64,000 nucleotides of DNA from an uncultured Anaeroplasmataceae bacterium (GTDB taxonomy: Bacteria > Bacillota_I > Bacilli_A > Acholeplasmatales > Anaeroplasmataceae): positions 308,273 to 372,272 of the forward strand of contig CAJTTN010000001.1 of the NCBI GenBank assembly GCA_910579215.1, read 5' to 3'. This document shows positions 41,155-51,459 of the stretch, one piece after another; within the stretch, counting starts at the first letter, position 1; each line of letters begins with the position of its first letter. Below the pieces are notes generated by a model. That model ran no database searches and was not told the DNA's origin. It saw nothing but the letters and a program-made list of their open reading frames with translations. The translations under genes and the position numbers were made by a program.

Positions 41155-43242
41155 TTATTTTTCATAAACCAATTGAATGATTGATTTCTTTCTTATAATC
41201 TTATGACAAAACAAACTATAGAGTCCAAAAAGCAGCATTGCAAGAAGGGGAAGAAAAAGCAAATAAATATAATGAAAATATAAAACATCAACATGATAGA
41301 TAAAATTATTCATTATCAAGATAAATAGGGGAGTAATTATAGTAATTAGGCCTATTGAACAAAGGAGAAAAAACAGAGTGTCTCCTAAAACAATTCTATA
41401 CGTACTTCTTTTGGTATACCCCATAGAATTTAAGATTCCTATCTCCCTTTTTTTAGACTTTACCGAAGCACTTGCTAAAGATCCATAATATAATAAATTT
41501 ATAAAAGAGGCAAAAACGAATATATAGATACAAGGCTTTATATTCTCTTTAACTAAAGGTAAGGTTTTTTTCAAAGCTTCACTCAAATAAGAATAATGAA
41601 TAAACCCTAAAGCCTCAAGCTCTATAATTTCTTCTCTTCTAATCTTTTGATACGAAATACCTAAATTATTAGAAGGAAAGCAATCTACATAATATTTAAT
41701 TCGTTCAAATATTTCATTAGAAGTGTGAAAAAGATAATCAAAATCTTTAATAATGAAATTTATTGTATCTATCCTTTCTTTCTTTTCTACCTCATCAAAA
41801 TAAACAAAATCTAAAGATATAGGCTTACCAATATAGCTCTTTCTATCTCCTGTTAAATGTAAATTATTAAAGATATAATAGGATAAAATAATTTCATTAT
41901 CCTTCAATTTCTCATTTTTCTTACCACGCCATCCATTATATAATGTAATTTCCTCAGTTGCTTTAGAGGCTTTAATTTTTTTAAAGGTTGTACTATTACA
42001 ATAAATATAGGAAAATTGTCTAATATAATCCCTTAGACTTGGCGTTTTTTTATCCTCATCGTATTCTGTTGAGATTATTTTAACAATCTTACACACAGTA
42101 CCATTAATTTTCACTGTATTTCCAGTTAAATTTTTAGGCGTAAAAGAGATAATCTCTGCCATATAGTCAGTTATAACAATCTCGTTATCCTTTAGAGATA
42201 TATCTAATGGATTTTGAAAAAAATCCGTCAGATAAACCCTATGCACAGTTCCTCCTCCACGATCGCCTAGCATAATTATATTTTCTACACGACTATCATC
42301 AATTCCTATTACCAGTGATATTTTCTTATTTTCCTGAAAGCTATTATAAAATTCCATAACAGGTAATTTTTCATTATTTCGTTTTTGAAAAAAATCAATT
42401 TGTGAGAAATCATTTTTTCTAAAGCTTTCTTGATAGGTAAAATAGGGCTCATTGGTAAGAAATACAAGCATAAAAATAAAGGATAATAGGACGACTAACT
42501 GTAAGGAAACACTAAGAAAAAATTTTAAAAAATACTTTTTTATACTGCTCAGGTTCATACGCATAGCTTGCATCCAAGAGAGTGTTAAACTACAATTCTC
42601 ATCTTCCTGTATATTCCTTAATCCTTCATAGGTGCTACCCTCTATTTTTATAATTTCTCCATCCTCTAAAATTATAGTTTCATCTGCAAAGGGTAAAAAT
42701 AAATTTTTATCATGAGAAACTACAATTACTAATTTAGACTTAGATAATTCTTTTAATAGCTCAGCAATTCGTTTGGAATTATCTGAGTCCAAATTTCCTG
42801 TTGGCTCATCTGCAAAAAGGATAGCTTTATCTAAGAGCAAGGCTCTTGCTATCGCAACTCTTTGCTTTTGACCACCACTTAAATTATAAATTTTTTTATC
42901 TAAATTTTCATTTTCTAAATTCACTTTTTTTAAAAGCTCAAGAAGTTCTTCCTCCTCTATTACTCTGCCTAAAGTTAAATTTTTTCTTATACTTATATTT
43001 TCAATTAACTGATAATCTTGAAAAATAAAGGAAGCGTGCTTTAAATTAACTCCTTTTACATCCCCATCTGTAAACGCATCTAAGCCTGATAGGCAGTTTA
43101 ATAAGGTTGTCTTGCCACAGCCAGATTCTCCAGTAATTAAGACTAACCCTCTAGACTTAAGGTCTAAAGTAATATTATCTAAGGCTAGCTTTTCTTCTGC
43201 TTCGCTTGTATATATTTTTCTACCATCTTTTATTTCAATCAT
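41155..43242 (-). CDS. MacB-like ABC transporter, ATPase-permease fusion (second copy)
   Basis: 695 residues. ATPase in residues 1-220: LITGESGCGKTTLLNCLSGL (Walker A), FIFQDYQL (Q-loop), NLSGGQKQRVAIARALLL (signature) and AILFADEPTGNLDSD (Walker B). Then one membrane helix at about 240-260, a large outside domain of about 280 residues, and three helices at the end (SAKSKKREIGILNSMGYTKR type block before the last two). This is the FtsX/MacB type, which extrudes or moves lipids, peptides or lipoproteins without a transport channel. GGGGAG precedes the ATG. About 37 percent of key motifs look identical to the upstream copy by eye; the pair is a tandem duplication. Confidence 0.85.
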   Translation of the reverse strand: MIEIKDGRKIYTSEAEEKLALDNITLDLKSRGLVLITGESGCGKTTLLNCLSGLDAFTDGDVKGVNLKHASFIFQDYQLIENISIRKNLTLGRVIEEEELLELLKKVNLENENLDKKIYNLSGGQKQRVAIARALLLDKAILFADEPTGNLDSDNSKRIAELLKELSKSKLVIVVSHDKNLFLPFADETIILEDGEIIKIEGSTYEGLRNIQEDENCSLTLSWMQAMRMNLSSIKKYFLKFFLSVSLQLVVLLSFIFMLVFLTNEPYFTYQESFRKNDFSQIDFFQKRNNEKLPVMEFYNSFQENKKISLVIGIDDSRVENIIMLGDRGGGTVHRVYLTDFFQNPLDISLKDNEIVITDYMAEIISFTPKNLTGNTVKINGTVCKIVKIISTEYDEDKKTPSLRDYIRQFSYIYCNSTTFKKIKASKATEEITLYNGWRGKKNEKLKDNEIILSYYIFNNLHLTGDRKSYIGKPISLDFVYFDEVEKKERIDTINFIIKDFDYLFHTSNEIFERIKYYVDCFPSNNLGISYQKIRREEIIELEALGFIHYSYLSEALKKTLPLVKENIKPCIYIFVFASFINLLYYGSLASASVKSKKREIGILNSMGYTKRSTYRIVLGDTLFFLLCSIGLITIITPLFILIMNNFIYHVDVLYFHYIYLLFLPLLAMLLFGLYSLFCHKIIRKKSIIQLVYEK

Positions 43243-43422
43243 ATTATTCTGCTCCCCATGTCAGTAAAACATAAAAGAAATAATCTGAAATACAATTTTA
43301 AGATTTGAAAATTTTCTAACCAACATTTTCTTTTATCTTTATAAAATTCTATTCATTTTATTCATTTGACGTTTATGGTCTAATATTATCTTATTTTCTC
43401 TGAAAATTTTGTCGAAACTTAA

Positions 43423-45564
43423 TTATTTTTCATATACTAATTCGATAGTTGTTTTTCTCCTATAGTTAAGATATAAATATAAGAAATAAATGCCAAATAA
43501 AAAGCATGATAAACAAATAAGCAAAATAACAAACCAAAAATTAAAATATAAAAATGGTAGTTTTATAAATTCACTATGATAATTAATATTTAATAAAAGA
43601 AAAGGTACAGCACATAAGGATACAATTACAGATGTAAATAATGGCAAAGTACTTTCAAAAATAAATAATTTAAAAATACTTCTCATTTTAAAACCCATGG
43701 AGCATAAAATTCCAACCTCTCTTTGCTTGGATTCAGTAGCTCCTAATACCAAAAATATATTAAATAAAAATATGATTACGACTGCACCTAAACAAGAAAA
43801 GGTTAGAATCTTACTTCTTGACTCCACATAATGATGGGTTTCCTTAAGCTCTTTACTTAAATAACAGGTCATGGTATAACCCTTACTATCTAGTTCCTTA
43901 CATTTTTCCTTTGAAGGAAATACCTGATAAGATACACCATATTTTCCATTAGACTGGGCATAAGCATCATACTCATACATTCCAATATCAAAAAATTTTT
44001 TCTTAGAAATAGTAGCCTCATTTCCGAATGCTTTTAAAAGAAAAGGTATGTATTCTATTTTATTAGAAATGTTCATAGGAATTATAATTTCTTTTCCCAA
44101 ATATTCTTCAGGGGCTAAAGGAAATTCTGTTCTATGCGCAAGAGATTCTTTAGGAAGAATAATTTCATTTTCCTTAAGAAGATTATTTTGATCCTTATAG
44201 ACATAGCTATTTCCTAAAATATCCTTTTGCAGTCTAGCCTCTAAAAAAAGGCTCCCATAGGTACTAAGATAAGCAAAGGTATATTGATTACAATACATAA
44301 AGTTACTTAGTTCATCTTTTAAATGAAACCTTTTTGCAATAAAATCAAAACGGGATAAATCTACTGGAATGATTTTACTTATGACACAAGGTGCTCTATT
44401 TATAGTTACTATTTTTCCCAAGGGATCTTCATTCCCAAACAGGCTTTTAGCTACTACCTCTGAAATTGCAATCGTACAATCCTCTAACTCCTCTAAAGAA
44501 TCATTGCTGAAGTAATCTGTAATATATATTGAAGTTAGGCTAAAGTAAGTATCCTTATAAAAAATATTCCTTAAGTCTGCTGTAGGCTTATGAGCTAAGG
44601 AGATATTTCTCTCTCCATAAAAATCCTTATTCTTAAATTTTTTTTCTATATAATTTGTACTATATTGTATTCTATTAGGATCAGGGGCAAACTCATCTAG
44701 CATTCTTTCATAATAAAAATCAATGTGATTAATATCATAGTACTCCATATATTTTGTATATACATAATATGGATTATTGCCAATAAAAAGGATACTCGTA
44801 ATAAATACAAGAAAGCTTATAAATAAAAGAATACAATTCATAACAAAGCGACCTTTGTATTTTCTTATTCGTTTCCATGAAATCGAAATCGCCTTTTTCC
44901 AAGACAACTGTAGCTGAGTTGGTGGCAGAGGTATAAGCTCTATTTCCTTTGTTCCTTCCCCTTCTATAGACTGAATCATTCCATCCTGTAAATGAATAAA
45001 CTCATCCGCATATTCTACAAAAATACTGCGATTGTGAGTGACCACAATGACAAGCTTTTCTTTAGAAATTGTAGATAATACCTGTACAATTTGTGTTCCA
45101 GTTTTTTTATCTAAATTTCCTGTAGGCTCATCACAAATGATGACTCTACGATTTAATAGTAATGCTCTTGCAATACTTACTCTTTGCTTTTGACCACCAC
45201 TCAAATGACATATTTTTTTATTAAGGTCTATATCCTCTAAATTAACCTGTAATAACACCTTATGAATTTCTTCATTAGATACTGGCATACCTATCGTAAG
45301 ATTATCGCGAATACTTAAGTCCTCAATCAACTGGTAGTCTTGAAAAACAAACGCTACATCCATTCTGGAAATACCAGAAATACTACCTTCTGTAAAATTA
45401 TCTAAACCAGAGATACAGTTCATAAGAGTTGTTTTTCCACTTCCCGATTCACCTGTAATAATTACAAGACCCTGATTTTTAAAATTTAAATTAATATTTT
45501 TTAAGGCAACCTTTTCTTCTGCCTTAGTTTTATATGTTTTGCCAGCATTTATTATTTCAATCAT
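43423..45564 (-). CDS. MacB-like ABC transporter, ATPase-permease fusion (first copy)
   Basis: 713 residues, same plan as the next gene: ATPase with VIITGESGSGKTTLMNCISGL, FVFQDYQL, HLSGGQKQRVSIARALLL and VIICDEPTGNLDKKT, one helix near residue 240, an extracytoplasmic domain, then three helices with ESKQREVGILCSMGFKMRS between them. The ATPase halves of the two copies are far more alike than the outside domains, so they probably form one complex or handle different cargo. AGGAGGAG precedes the ATG. It follows the TrmK-esterase gene by 32 nt and is probably read from the long operon as well. Confidence 0.85.
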   Translation of the reverse strand: MIEIINAGKTYKTKAEEKVALKNINLNFKNQGLVIITGESGSGKTTLMNCISGLDNFTEGSISGISRMDVAFVFQDYQLIEDLSIRDNLTIGMPVSNEEIHKVLLQVNLEDIDLNKKICHLSGGQKQRVSIARALLLNRRVIICDEPTGNLDKKTGTQIVQVLSTISKEKLVIVVTHNRSIFVEYADEFIHLQDGMIQSIEGEGTKEIELIPLPPTQLQLSWKKAISISWKRIRKYKGRFVMNCILLFISFLVFITSILFIGNNPYYVYTKYMEYYDINHIDFYYERMLDEFAPDPNRIQYSTNYIEKKFKNKDFYGERNISLAHKPTADLRNIFYKDTYFSLTSIYITDYFSNDSLEELEDCTIAISEVVAKSLFGNEDPLGKIVTINRAPCVISKIIPVDLSRFDFIAKRFHLKDELSNFMYCNQYTFAYLSTYGSLFLEARLQKDILGNSYVYKDQNNLLKENEIILPKESLAHRTEFPLAPEEYLGKEIIIPMNISNKIEYIPFLLKAFGNEATISKKKFFDIGMYEYDAYAQSNGKYGVSYQVFPSKEKCKELDSKGYTMTCYLSKELKETHHYVESRSKILTFSCLGAVVIIFLFNIFLVLGATESKQREVGILCSMGFKMRSIFKLFIFESTLPLFTSVIVSLCAVPFLLLNINYHSEFIKLPFLYFNFWFVILLICLSCFLFGIYFLYLYLNYRRKTTIELVYEK

Positions 45565-45596
45565 AATACTATATCTCCTCCTATAATATTAAGAAT

Positions 45597-47003
45597 TTAC
45601 TTAAGCTTTTCTTTTATCCAAACATCAGCAAAGTCCACCCATCTTGCAATATACGCGCTTTCCTTTTCTTTATCTCCCTCACTAGAATACGCATTAGCAA
45701 CAGATAAACCATGCCCTCCAAATGGAAATAGATGATACTCAACATTGCCTCCTACAGAGTGATACGCTTCAATTAGCTTTAAAGAATTCATTACAGATAC
45801 AGAGGCATCTGAAACTGTTCCCCACAAAAATAAATCCACTGCATTCTCTTTTGTAACTTCTTTCTCTAAAGAAAGGTACTTTCGCAAATTAGAATCAGCT
45901 TCCTGATGCTTTAAAAGATGCTTAAAACTTTCCATATGTGCTATTTCTTTTTGACTAGAAATGACTGGATACCCCAGCATTAATAAATCTAATTGCGAAA
46001 TTTGATAATCCTTATGATGAAGACATAGCTCTAAAATACAATGACCTCCTGCAGAAAATCCTAAACCTATAAGCTTGCCAACTCGTGGATCTTTACGCAC
46101 CAGTTGGATGGTCTGTGCTATATATTTTCCAAATAGTGGATAGCTTTCCTCAGGAACTTCGCGATAATTTATGATAACAGCATGATATCCACGCTTTAAA
46201 AATTCTTGTGCAACAGGCTCAGACTCTCTTGGCGAGGTATATTTATATGCTCCGCCTGGAACAATTAAAATCGTGGGTCTTTTTATCTCATCTAAAAAAT
46301 AGGTTCGATAATAATTTTTAGTATTTAAAATATATTCTTGTTCCATACTTTTACACTCCAATAAAAAATTTATTTCAAAAAATTCTTTCAATTTTTCTTG
46401 TTTTTTGGTAATATTTTTTACTTGCTTTAAGATAGAAGTTAACTGTTCAATCTTTTTTTGATAATGCTTTAAAAAGTCTTCTGGTTTGGTTTTTCTTATT
46501 ATAGGTCCATACGCTATATCATAAGGATTATAAGAGGCATGTCCTGGCTTTGCAACTAAGATTTCATAATATTTATCCTCTTCTATTAAAGCCGTTTCCT
46601 CTACAATTTTAAAATCATGAGAAGCTAAAAATTCTCTAACCTTACTTGTGTCCTGATTCGCCTCTAGGATTAAAGTCTTATCCCTTATTTTTTCTAATCC
46701 TTGCGCAAGAATAGAACACATGAGAATTCCCCCCATACCTGCAATGATAGCTGTATCAAACATATCCTTGTTTAAAGCAGTAAAGCCATCCGATTGGATG
46801 GTCTTTATTTTATCTTCTAGCTTTGCTTGCTCAATCATTTTTAAAGCATTCTTTAAGGGACCCTCTGCAATATCTACAGCAAATCCGCAGGAAACATCAT
46901 ATTCCTTAATTGCAAATATCAAGGCATAAGCATGGTCACAGCCTATATCACAGACAACCCTGCTTCCTTTTGTATAGGAAGCTATTTTCTTTAATCGTTC
47001 CAT
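45597..47003 (-). CDS. trmK: tRNA (adenine22-N1) methyltransferase TrmK fused to an esterase
   Basis: 468 residues in two parts. Residues 1-215 are TrmK, with VVCDIGCDHAYALIFAI (SAM site) and IIAGMGGILMCSIL, methylating A22 of tRNA. Residues 220-468 are an alpha/beta hydrolase of the small esterase type: ILIVPGGAYKYTSPRESEPV (oxyanion loop), LIGLGFSAGGHCILEL (nucleophile Ser in GFSAG) and HLFPFGGHGLSVAN (catalytic His). An ATG at 46344-46346, 8 nt after TTGGAG, would start the esterase alone, so it may also be made separately. It follows rpoD by 1 nt, the place trmK holds in other Bacillota. Confidence 0.85.
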   Translation of the reverse strand: MERLKKIASYTKGSRVVCDIGCDHAYALIFAIKEYDVSCGFAVDIAEGPLKNALKMIEQAKLEDKIKTIQSDGFTALNKDMFDTAIIAGMGGILMCSILAQGLEKIRDKTLILEANQDTSKVREFLASHDFKIVEETALIEEDKYYEILVAKPGHASYNPYDIAYGPIIRKTKPEDFLKHYQKKIEQLTSILKQVKNITKKQEKLKEFFEINFLLECKSMEQEYILNTKNYYRTYFLDEIKRPTILIVPGGAYKYTSPRESEPVAQEFLKRGYHAVIINYREVPEESYPLFGKYIAQTIQLVRKDPRVGKLIGLGFSAGGHCILELCLHHKDYQISQLDLLMLGYPVISSQKEIAHMESFKHLLKHQEADSNLRKYLSLEKEVTKENAVDLFLWGTVSDASVSVMNSLKLIEAYHSVGGNVEYHLFPFGGHGLSVANAYSSEGDKEKESAYIARWVDFADVWIKEKLK

Positions 47004-47004
47004 A

Positions 47005-48189
47005 TTAGTGCTTAGTCATGAAATCCTTTAGCTTACGACTACGAGAAGGATGCTTTAGCTTGCGAAGTGCCTTAGCTTCAATTTGACGAATACGCTCTCT
47101 TGTTACATTAAATTCTTTTCCTACCTCTTCAAGCGTTCTTTGTCTACCATCAACTAATCCAAAGCGTAATCTTAGTACACGCTCTTCACGATCCGTTAGT
47201 GTTCCTAAAACATCATCTAGCTCTTCACGTAGCTTCATTTTTGCTGTATATTCATAAGGGTCAAGGGCATGAGGATCAGATATAAAATCTCCTAAATTAG
47301 AATCTTCTTCTTCTCCAACAGGAGACTCTAATGAGATAGGCTCCTGCGCTATCTTCTGAATTTGTTGAACCTTTTCAACAGATATTCCCATTCGCTCTGC
47401 AACCTCTTGAGGAGATGGCTCTCTAGATAACTCCTGAACAAGCTGACGTTGTATTCTCACTAACTTATTAATGGTCTCCACCATATGAACAGGAATTCTA
47501 ATTGTTCTTGCTTGATCTGCAACAGCTCTAGTAATGGCCTGTCTAATCCACCAAGTAGCATACGTAGAAAATTTAAATCCCTTTTGATGATCAAATTTAT
47601 CCACTGCTTTGATCAACCCCATATTCCCCTCTTGAATTAAATCCAAGAATTGAAGGCCTCTACCTAGATATCTTTTCGCAATAGAAACTACTAATCTTAG
47701 GTTAGCATTAACAAGCTTATCCTTTGCCTCATCTGCAGCATCACTAATTTCTAAAAGCTTTTCATATTCTTCAACAGAAATCGTATTTTGATCATCAGCC
47801 TCAATTTCTGCTAAACGTGCCTTAGCAGCGCGACCATCTACTACCTCACGAGCATAAATGGTTTCTTCCTCCAAAGACAAAAGAGGGATTTTACCTATAT
47901 CCTTAAGATACATTCTTACAGGATCATCCACCTTCACTGAAGCAGGCAATTGATCAAAGGTTGATACATCAATTTCTTCAATATCATTCAATGAAATTGG
48001 TTCCTTTACATCAAAATCATCAAATACTAAATCTTCTTCAATATTGATTTCTTCTTTTTCTAAAGCCTTTACAATATTATCATATTCCTCTGATTCTAAA
48101 GAATAATATTTAATAATATCCTTAGAAGAAACAATTCCATTTTTCTTCCCTTGTTCTAATAACTCTTTTAATACCTGTTCAAATTCCAT
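47005..48189 (-). CDS. rpoD: RNA polymerase primary sigma factor
   Basis: 394 residues. Region 1.2 to 2 with DPVRMYLKDIGKIPLLSLEE and LQFLDLIQEGNMGLIKAVDK (core binding and -10 recognition, followed by FSTYATWWIRQAI), region 3, and region 4 with RERVLRLRFGL, LEEVGKEFNVTRERIRQIEA (-35 helix-turn-helix). Region 1.1 is short and acidic (EEDLVFDDFDVKE), as in Bacillota sigma-A. It recognises the TTGACA / TATAAT promoters seen all over this window. GAGGTA precedes the ATG. It is in the classic dnaG-rpoD operon. Confidence 0.97.
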   Translation of the reverse strand: MEFEQVLKELLEQGKKNGIVSSKDIIKYYSLESEEYDNIVKALEKEEINIEEDLVFDDFDVKEPISLNDIEEIDVSTFDQLPASVKVDDPVRMYLKDIGKIPLLSLEEETIYAREVVDGRAAKARLAEIEADDQNTISVEEYEKLLEISDAADEAKDKLVNANLRLVVSIAKRYLGRGLQFLDLIQEGNMGLIKAVDKFDHQKGFKFSTYATWWIRQAITRAVADQARTIRIPVHMVETINKLVRIQRQLVQELSREPSPQEVAERMGISVEKVQQIQKIAQEPISLESPVGEEEDSNLGDFISDPHALDPYEYTAKMKLREELDDVLGTLTDREERVLRLRFGLVDGRQRTLEEVGKEFNVTRERIRQIEAKALRKLKHPSRSRKLKDFMTKH

Positions 48190-48193
48190 AGTG

Positions 48194-49990
48194 TTACCTC
48201 CTCTTGTTTAATATGGACTTTTTTTTATTACTAAATTTTTCTGCCAATTTATTTTTTTTTAGTTCTATATCTGATGTATTTAAAATTTGCTGTGTCAAAT
48301 TATAATTTAAGATTTGTAAGTGAACCTCATGCATCTTTTGTAAAATACATTCTAAATCCTCATCTGTGTATGGTTCAATCGCACCTCGTATTAAATCAAA
48401 ATTATGTAAATAGGCTTCCTTTAGTTCCTCAGTTAAAATAGAACAAAAGGAGCTATCGTCAAAGACATCATGCTTAGCATAGTAGACATTAATTAGTTGA
48501 ATCCAAAGCTCCTGATTTTTCTTTGAAAACGCATCTATACTATCTCCTAGCTTCTTGTCTATTTGAAAGGCTCGCTCTTTAGAATTTCTCGCATAAAGAA
48601 ACAATCTAAGCTCATAGCTCCTGATTCTTTTTTTTTCGTCTGCTGGAAGAAATTCAATTGGAGAATCAAAGAAATCCTCTTCATAGCCTTGATTTACTTG
48701 AGTCTTTGAAAAATTTTCATAATCTCTTACAATAGCTGAAAATGAACCCTCTATTTTTGTAGCTAAAAGCTTTAAATATTTTTCCTTCGCTGTCTGGCTT
48801 GACATATTTTGAATTAAGCCAAAAACATTCATCTTAACCGTTTCAACAGCAGTATTATCCTTTAAATCCATCTGTAAAAAAGAGGTTTCAAAGCGATACT
48901 CTAGTTCATCTAATAAATGACCTTCAAAATATTCTTTATAAGCATCTCTTCCATGGCTTCTAACATAATCATCTGGATCCATCCCAGCTGGTAATAAAAC
49001 TAAATGAATTTGAATTTGTGCCTGCTTAAATATTTGAATAGCCTTTAAGGAAGCCTTAATTCCTGCCTTATCGCCATCATAGCAAATGATAGCATGATTT
49101 GCATACCGTTTTAAGACATGGGCCTGTTCTAAGGTCAAGGCAGTACCCATTGTACATACACTTTCCTTTAATCCAGAAATGGTTGATGCAATAACATCCA
49201 TTTGCCCTTCATGTAAAATAAATCTTTTTTTTCGAAGAATCTCTGTTTTAGCTGCATCTAAATGATACAATATATTTCCCTTATGATAAAGAAAGGTTTC
49301 CTTTGTATTAATATATTTAGGCTGACTTGGATCAGGATTAGCAAAAATTCTTGCACTAAAGCCGACAACATGTCCATCCTCATCCTTAATAGGAAACGTA
49401 ATTCTGCGAGTAAACAAATCATAATAGCCTTGATTACTATGCTCTATTAAGCCTAGCTCTATCATATTAAATTCTAAATAATTTGCTTCCTTTAATACCT
49501 TATATAAGGAATCCTTTTGTTTTGGAGCTAAGCCAATTTCAAAGGCTTTTATGGTTTCATCATCTAAACCACGCTGATACAAATAATCTAAGGCGGCTTT
49601 TCCTGACTGTGTTAGTGTTAAATTTTGATGATAAAATTTTGAAGATGCTGATAGCATTTCATAAAATAAGGAAAAATCCTGCTTTTGCTTGGGAATATAT
49701 TCTTCTTTTAAAGGAATTCCATTTTTCTTAGCAAGCTCACTTAAGGCTTCCATAAAGGAAATGCGCTTGATATCCATTAGAAAACGAATAGGATTCCCAC
49801 CCTTTCCACAGCCAAAACAATGAGCTAAATGTTTTTCCTGTGATACAACAAAGGAGGGTGTATTTTCATCATGAAAAGGACATAATCCTTTATAGCTTTT
49901 CCCCTGCTTAGATAATTTAACATAAGGAGACACAAGCTCAACCATATCTGTGCTTTCAACAATTTTATCAATTTCTTCTTGTGTTGGCAT
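48194..49990 (-). CDS. dnaG: DNA primase
   Basis: 598 residues. An N-terminal CHC2 zinc finger (GLCPFHDENTPSF with HCFGCGKGGNPI), then the Toprim catalytic core with LHEGQMDVIAS and AIICYDGDKAGIKAS, and a C-terminal helical DnaB-binding part. It lays down RNA primers at the replication fork. GGAGGGG precedes the ATG. It lies between glyS (24-nt gap) and rpoD (4-nt gap), the macromolecular-synthesis operon order. Confidence 0.97.
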   Translation of the reverse strand: MPTQEEIDKIVESTDMVELVSPYVKLSKQGKSYKGLCPFHDENTPSFVVSQEKHLAHCFGCGKGGNPIRFLMDIKRISFMEALSELAKKNGIPLKEEYIPKQKQDFSLFYEMLSASSKFYHQNLTLTQSGKAALDYLYQRGLDDETIKAFEIGLAPKQKDSLYKVLKEANYLEFNMIELGLIEHSNQGYYDLFTRRITFPIKDEDGHVVGFSARIFANPDPSQPKYINTKETFLYHKGNILYHLDAAKTEILRKKRFILHEGQMDVIASTISGLKESVCTMGTALTLEQAHVLKRYANHAIICYDGDKAGIKASLKAIQIFKQAQIQIHLVLLPAGMDPDDYVRSHGRDAYKEYFEGHLLDELEYRFETSFLQMDLKDNTAVETVKMNVFGLIQNMSSQTAKEKYLKLLATKIEGSFSAIVRDYENFSKTQVNQGYEEDFFDSPIEFLPADEKKRIRSYELRLFLYARNSKERAFQIDKKLGDSIDAFSKKNQELWIQLINVYYAKHDVFDDSSFCSILTEELKEAYLHNFDLIRGAIEPYTDEDLECILQKMHEVHLQILNYNLTQQILNTSDIELKKNKLAEKFSNKKKSILNKRR

Positions 49991-50014
49991 TTTGTCCCCT
50001 CCATATACAAAATT

Positions 50015-51394
50015 TTAAAATCTAAGCTTTTGTTCAATATAAGGTATAACCTCTTCAATCTTAAGAGAAATTTGTTCCATAGAATCTCTATCTCTAACTG
50101 TAACAACTCCATTAGCAAGTGTTTCATCATCAACTGTCACACAATATGGTGTACCAATTGCATCCTGTCTTCTATAGCGTTTCCCAATATTAGCTGTTTC
50201 ATCATAAACTGTGCTAAAATGATCATTAAAAAGCTCAAATATTTCATTTGCCTTTTGGGCATGTGTCTTTTTTATTAATGGTAATACAGCCACCTTATAA
50301 GGAGCCAAAACAGGAGCTAAGCGTAAAACAATTCTTTTTTCCTGCTTCTCATTTACTTCCTCATCATAAGCACTAAACAATACGACTAAAAGCATACGAC
50401 CAACACCTACAGAAGGCTCAACGACATATGGCAAATAACGCTCATTTGTTTCAGGATCTAGATATTCTAAATTTTCTTTAGAATGTGTTTGATGTGCATT
50501 TAAATCGTAATTTGTTCGCGATGCAATTCCCCAAAGCTCACCAAAGCCCCAAGGAAATAAAAACTCTATATCGGTTGTCGCATTGGAATAAAAGGATAAT
50601 TCCTCTTTATCATGATCACGATATCTTAGTTTACTTTCATCTACACCTAACTGCAATAGGAAATCCATACAATACTTACGCCAGTAAGTGAACCATTCTA
50701 ATTCTGTACCAGGCTTACAAAAGAATTCTAATTCCATCTGCTCAAATTCACGAGTACGGAATATAAAATTACCTGGTGTAATCTCATTTCTAAAGCTTTT
50801 TCCTATTTGTCCAATACCAAAAGGCAATTTTTTTCTAGATGCTCTTAAAACATTTTTAAAATTTACAAATATCCCCTGTGCTGTCTCAGGTCTTAAATAA
50901 ACCTCACTTTTATTGTCCTCTACAACACCTTGGTGGGTTTTAAACATTAAATTAAACTTTCGAATATCAGTATATTCTAAGCCACCACAGCTAGGACAAG
51001 TAATTTTATGAGAGTAAATAAAATCAAGTAATTCCTCATTAGACATTCCATCTCCTGTTTTTTCGCCCTTAGTATAGTCTTCTATTAGCTTATCCGCACG
51101 ATATCTTGAATGACACTTCTTGCAATCAATTAAAGGATCACTAAATGATCCGATATGTCCTGAAGCAACCCATACCTCTTTATTCATTAAAATGGCAGAA
51201 TCTAAACCTACATTATATCGGTTATTTTTAACAAATTTCTTCCACCAAACTTGTTTAATATTGTTGATTAATTCCACTCCCAAAGGACCATAATCCCAGG
51301 AATTTGCCAAGCCTCCGTAAATCTCACTCCCTTGAAAAACAAAGCCTTGTTCCTTTAAAAATGCAACTAATTGTTCTAATGTTATTTTTTGCAT
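50015..51394 (-). CDS. glyS: Glycyl-tRNA synthetase, single-chain type
   Basis: 459 residues of the homodimeric (archaeal/eukaryotic-like) GlyRS, not the alpha2-beta2 type. Class II motifs are visible: GSEIYGGLANSWDYGPLGVE (start), YLRPETAQGIFVNFKNVLRA, PGNFIFRTREFEQMELEFFC and VEPSVGVGRMLLVVL. The zinc site is seen in CKKCHSRYRAD and CPSCGGL. C-terminal anticodon-binding domain with VAVLPLI. GGAGG precedes the ATG. A consensus promoter (51431-51459) drives it and the genes downstream; no T-box is present. Confidence 0.96.
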   Translation of the reverse strand: MQKITLEQLVAFLKEQGFVFQGSEIYGGLANSWDYGPLGVELINNIKQVWWKKFVKNNRYNVGLDSAILMNKEVWVASGHIGSFSDPLIDCKKCHSRYRADKLIEDYTKGEKTGDGMSNEELLDFIYSHKITCPSCGGLEYTDIRKFNLMFKTHQGVVEDNKSEVYLRPETAQGIFVNFKNVLRASRKKLPFGIGQIGKSFRNEITPGNFIFRTREFEQMELEFFCKPGTELEWFTYWRKYCMDFLLQLGVDESKLRYRDHDKEELSFYSNATTDIEFLFPWGFGELWGIASRTNYDLNAHQTHSKENLEYLDPETNERYLPYVVEPSVGVGRMLLVVLFSAYDEEVNEKQEKRIVLRLAPVLAPYKVAVLPLIKKTHAQKANEIFELFNDHFSTVYDETANIGKRYRRQDAIGTPYCVTVDDETLANGVVTVRDRDSMEQISLKIEEVIPYIEQKLRF

Positions 51395-51430
51395 ATTTTA
51401 CGCCTCCAAACGATTAAATTCCATTTTAAT

Positions 51431-51459
51431 AGTATAGCATTTCTATTACAAATTGTCAA
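51431..51459 (-). promoter_or_regulatory. Promoter of the glyS-dnaG-rpoD-trmK operon
   Basis: Minus strand TTGACA, 17-bp spacer ending in TGC, TATACT: strong -35 and extended -10. Confidence 0.85.

Noticed and set aside
49825..50278. Open frames of about 100 codons on both strands at the dnaG/glyS junction
   Set aside because: Shadows of the two well-conserved genes; no ribosome sites.
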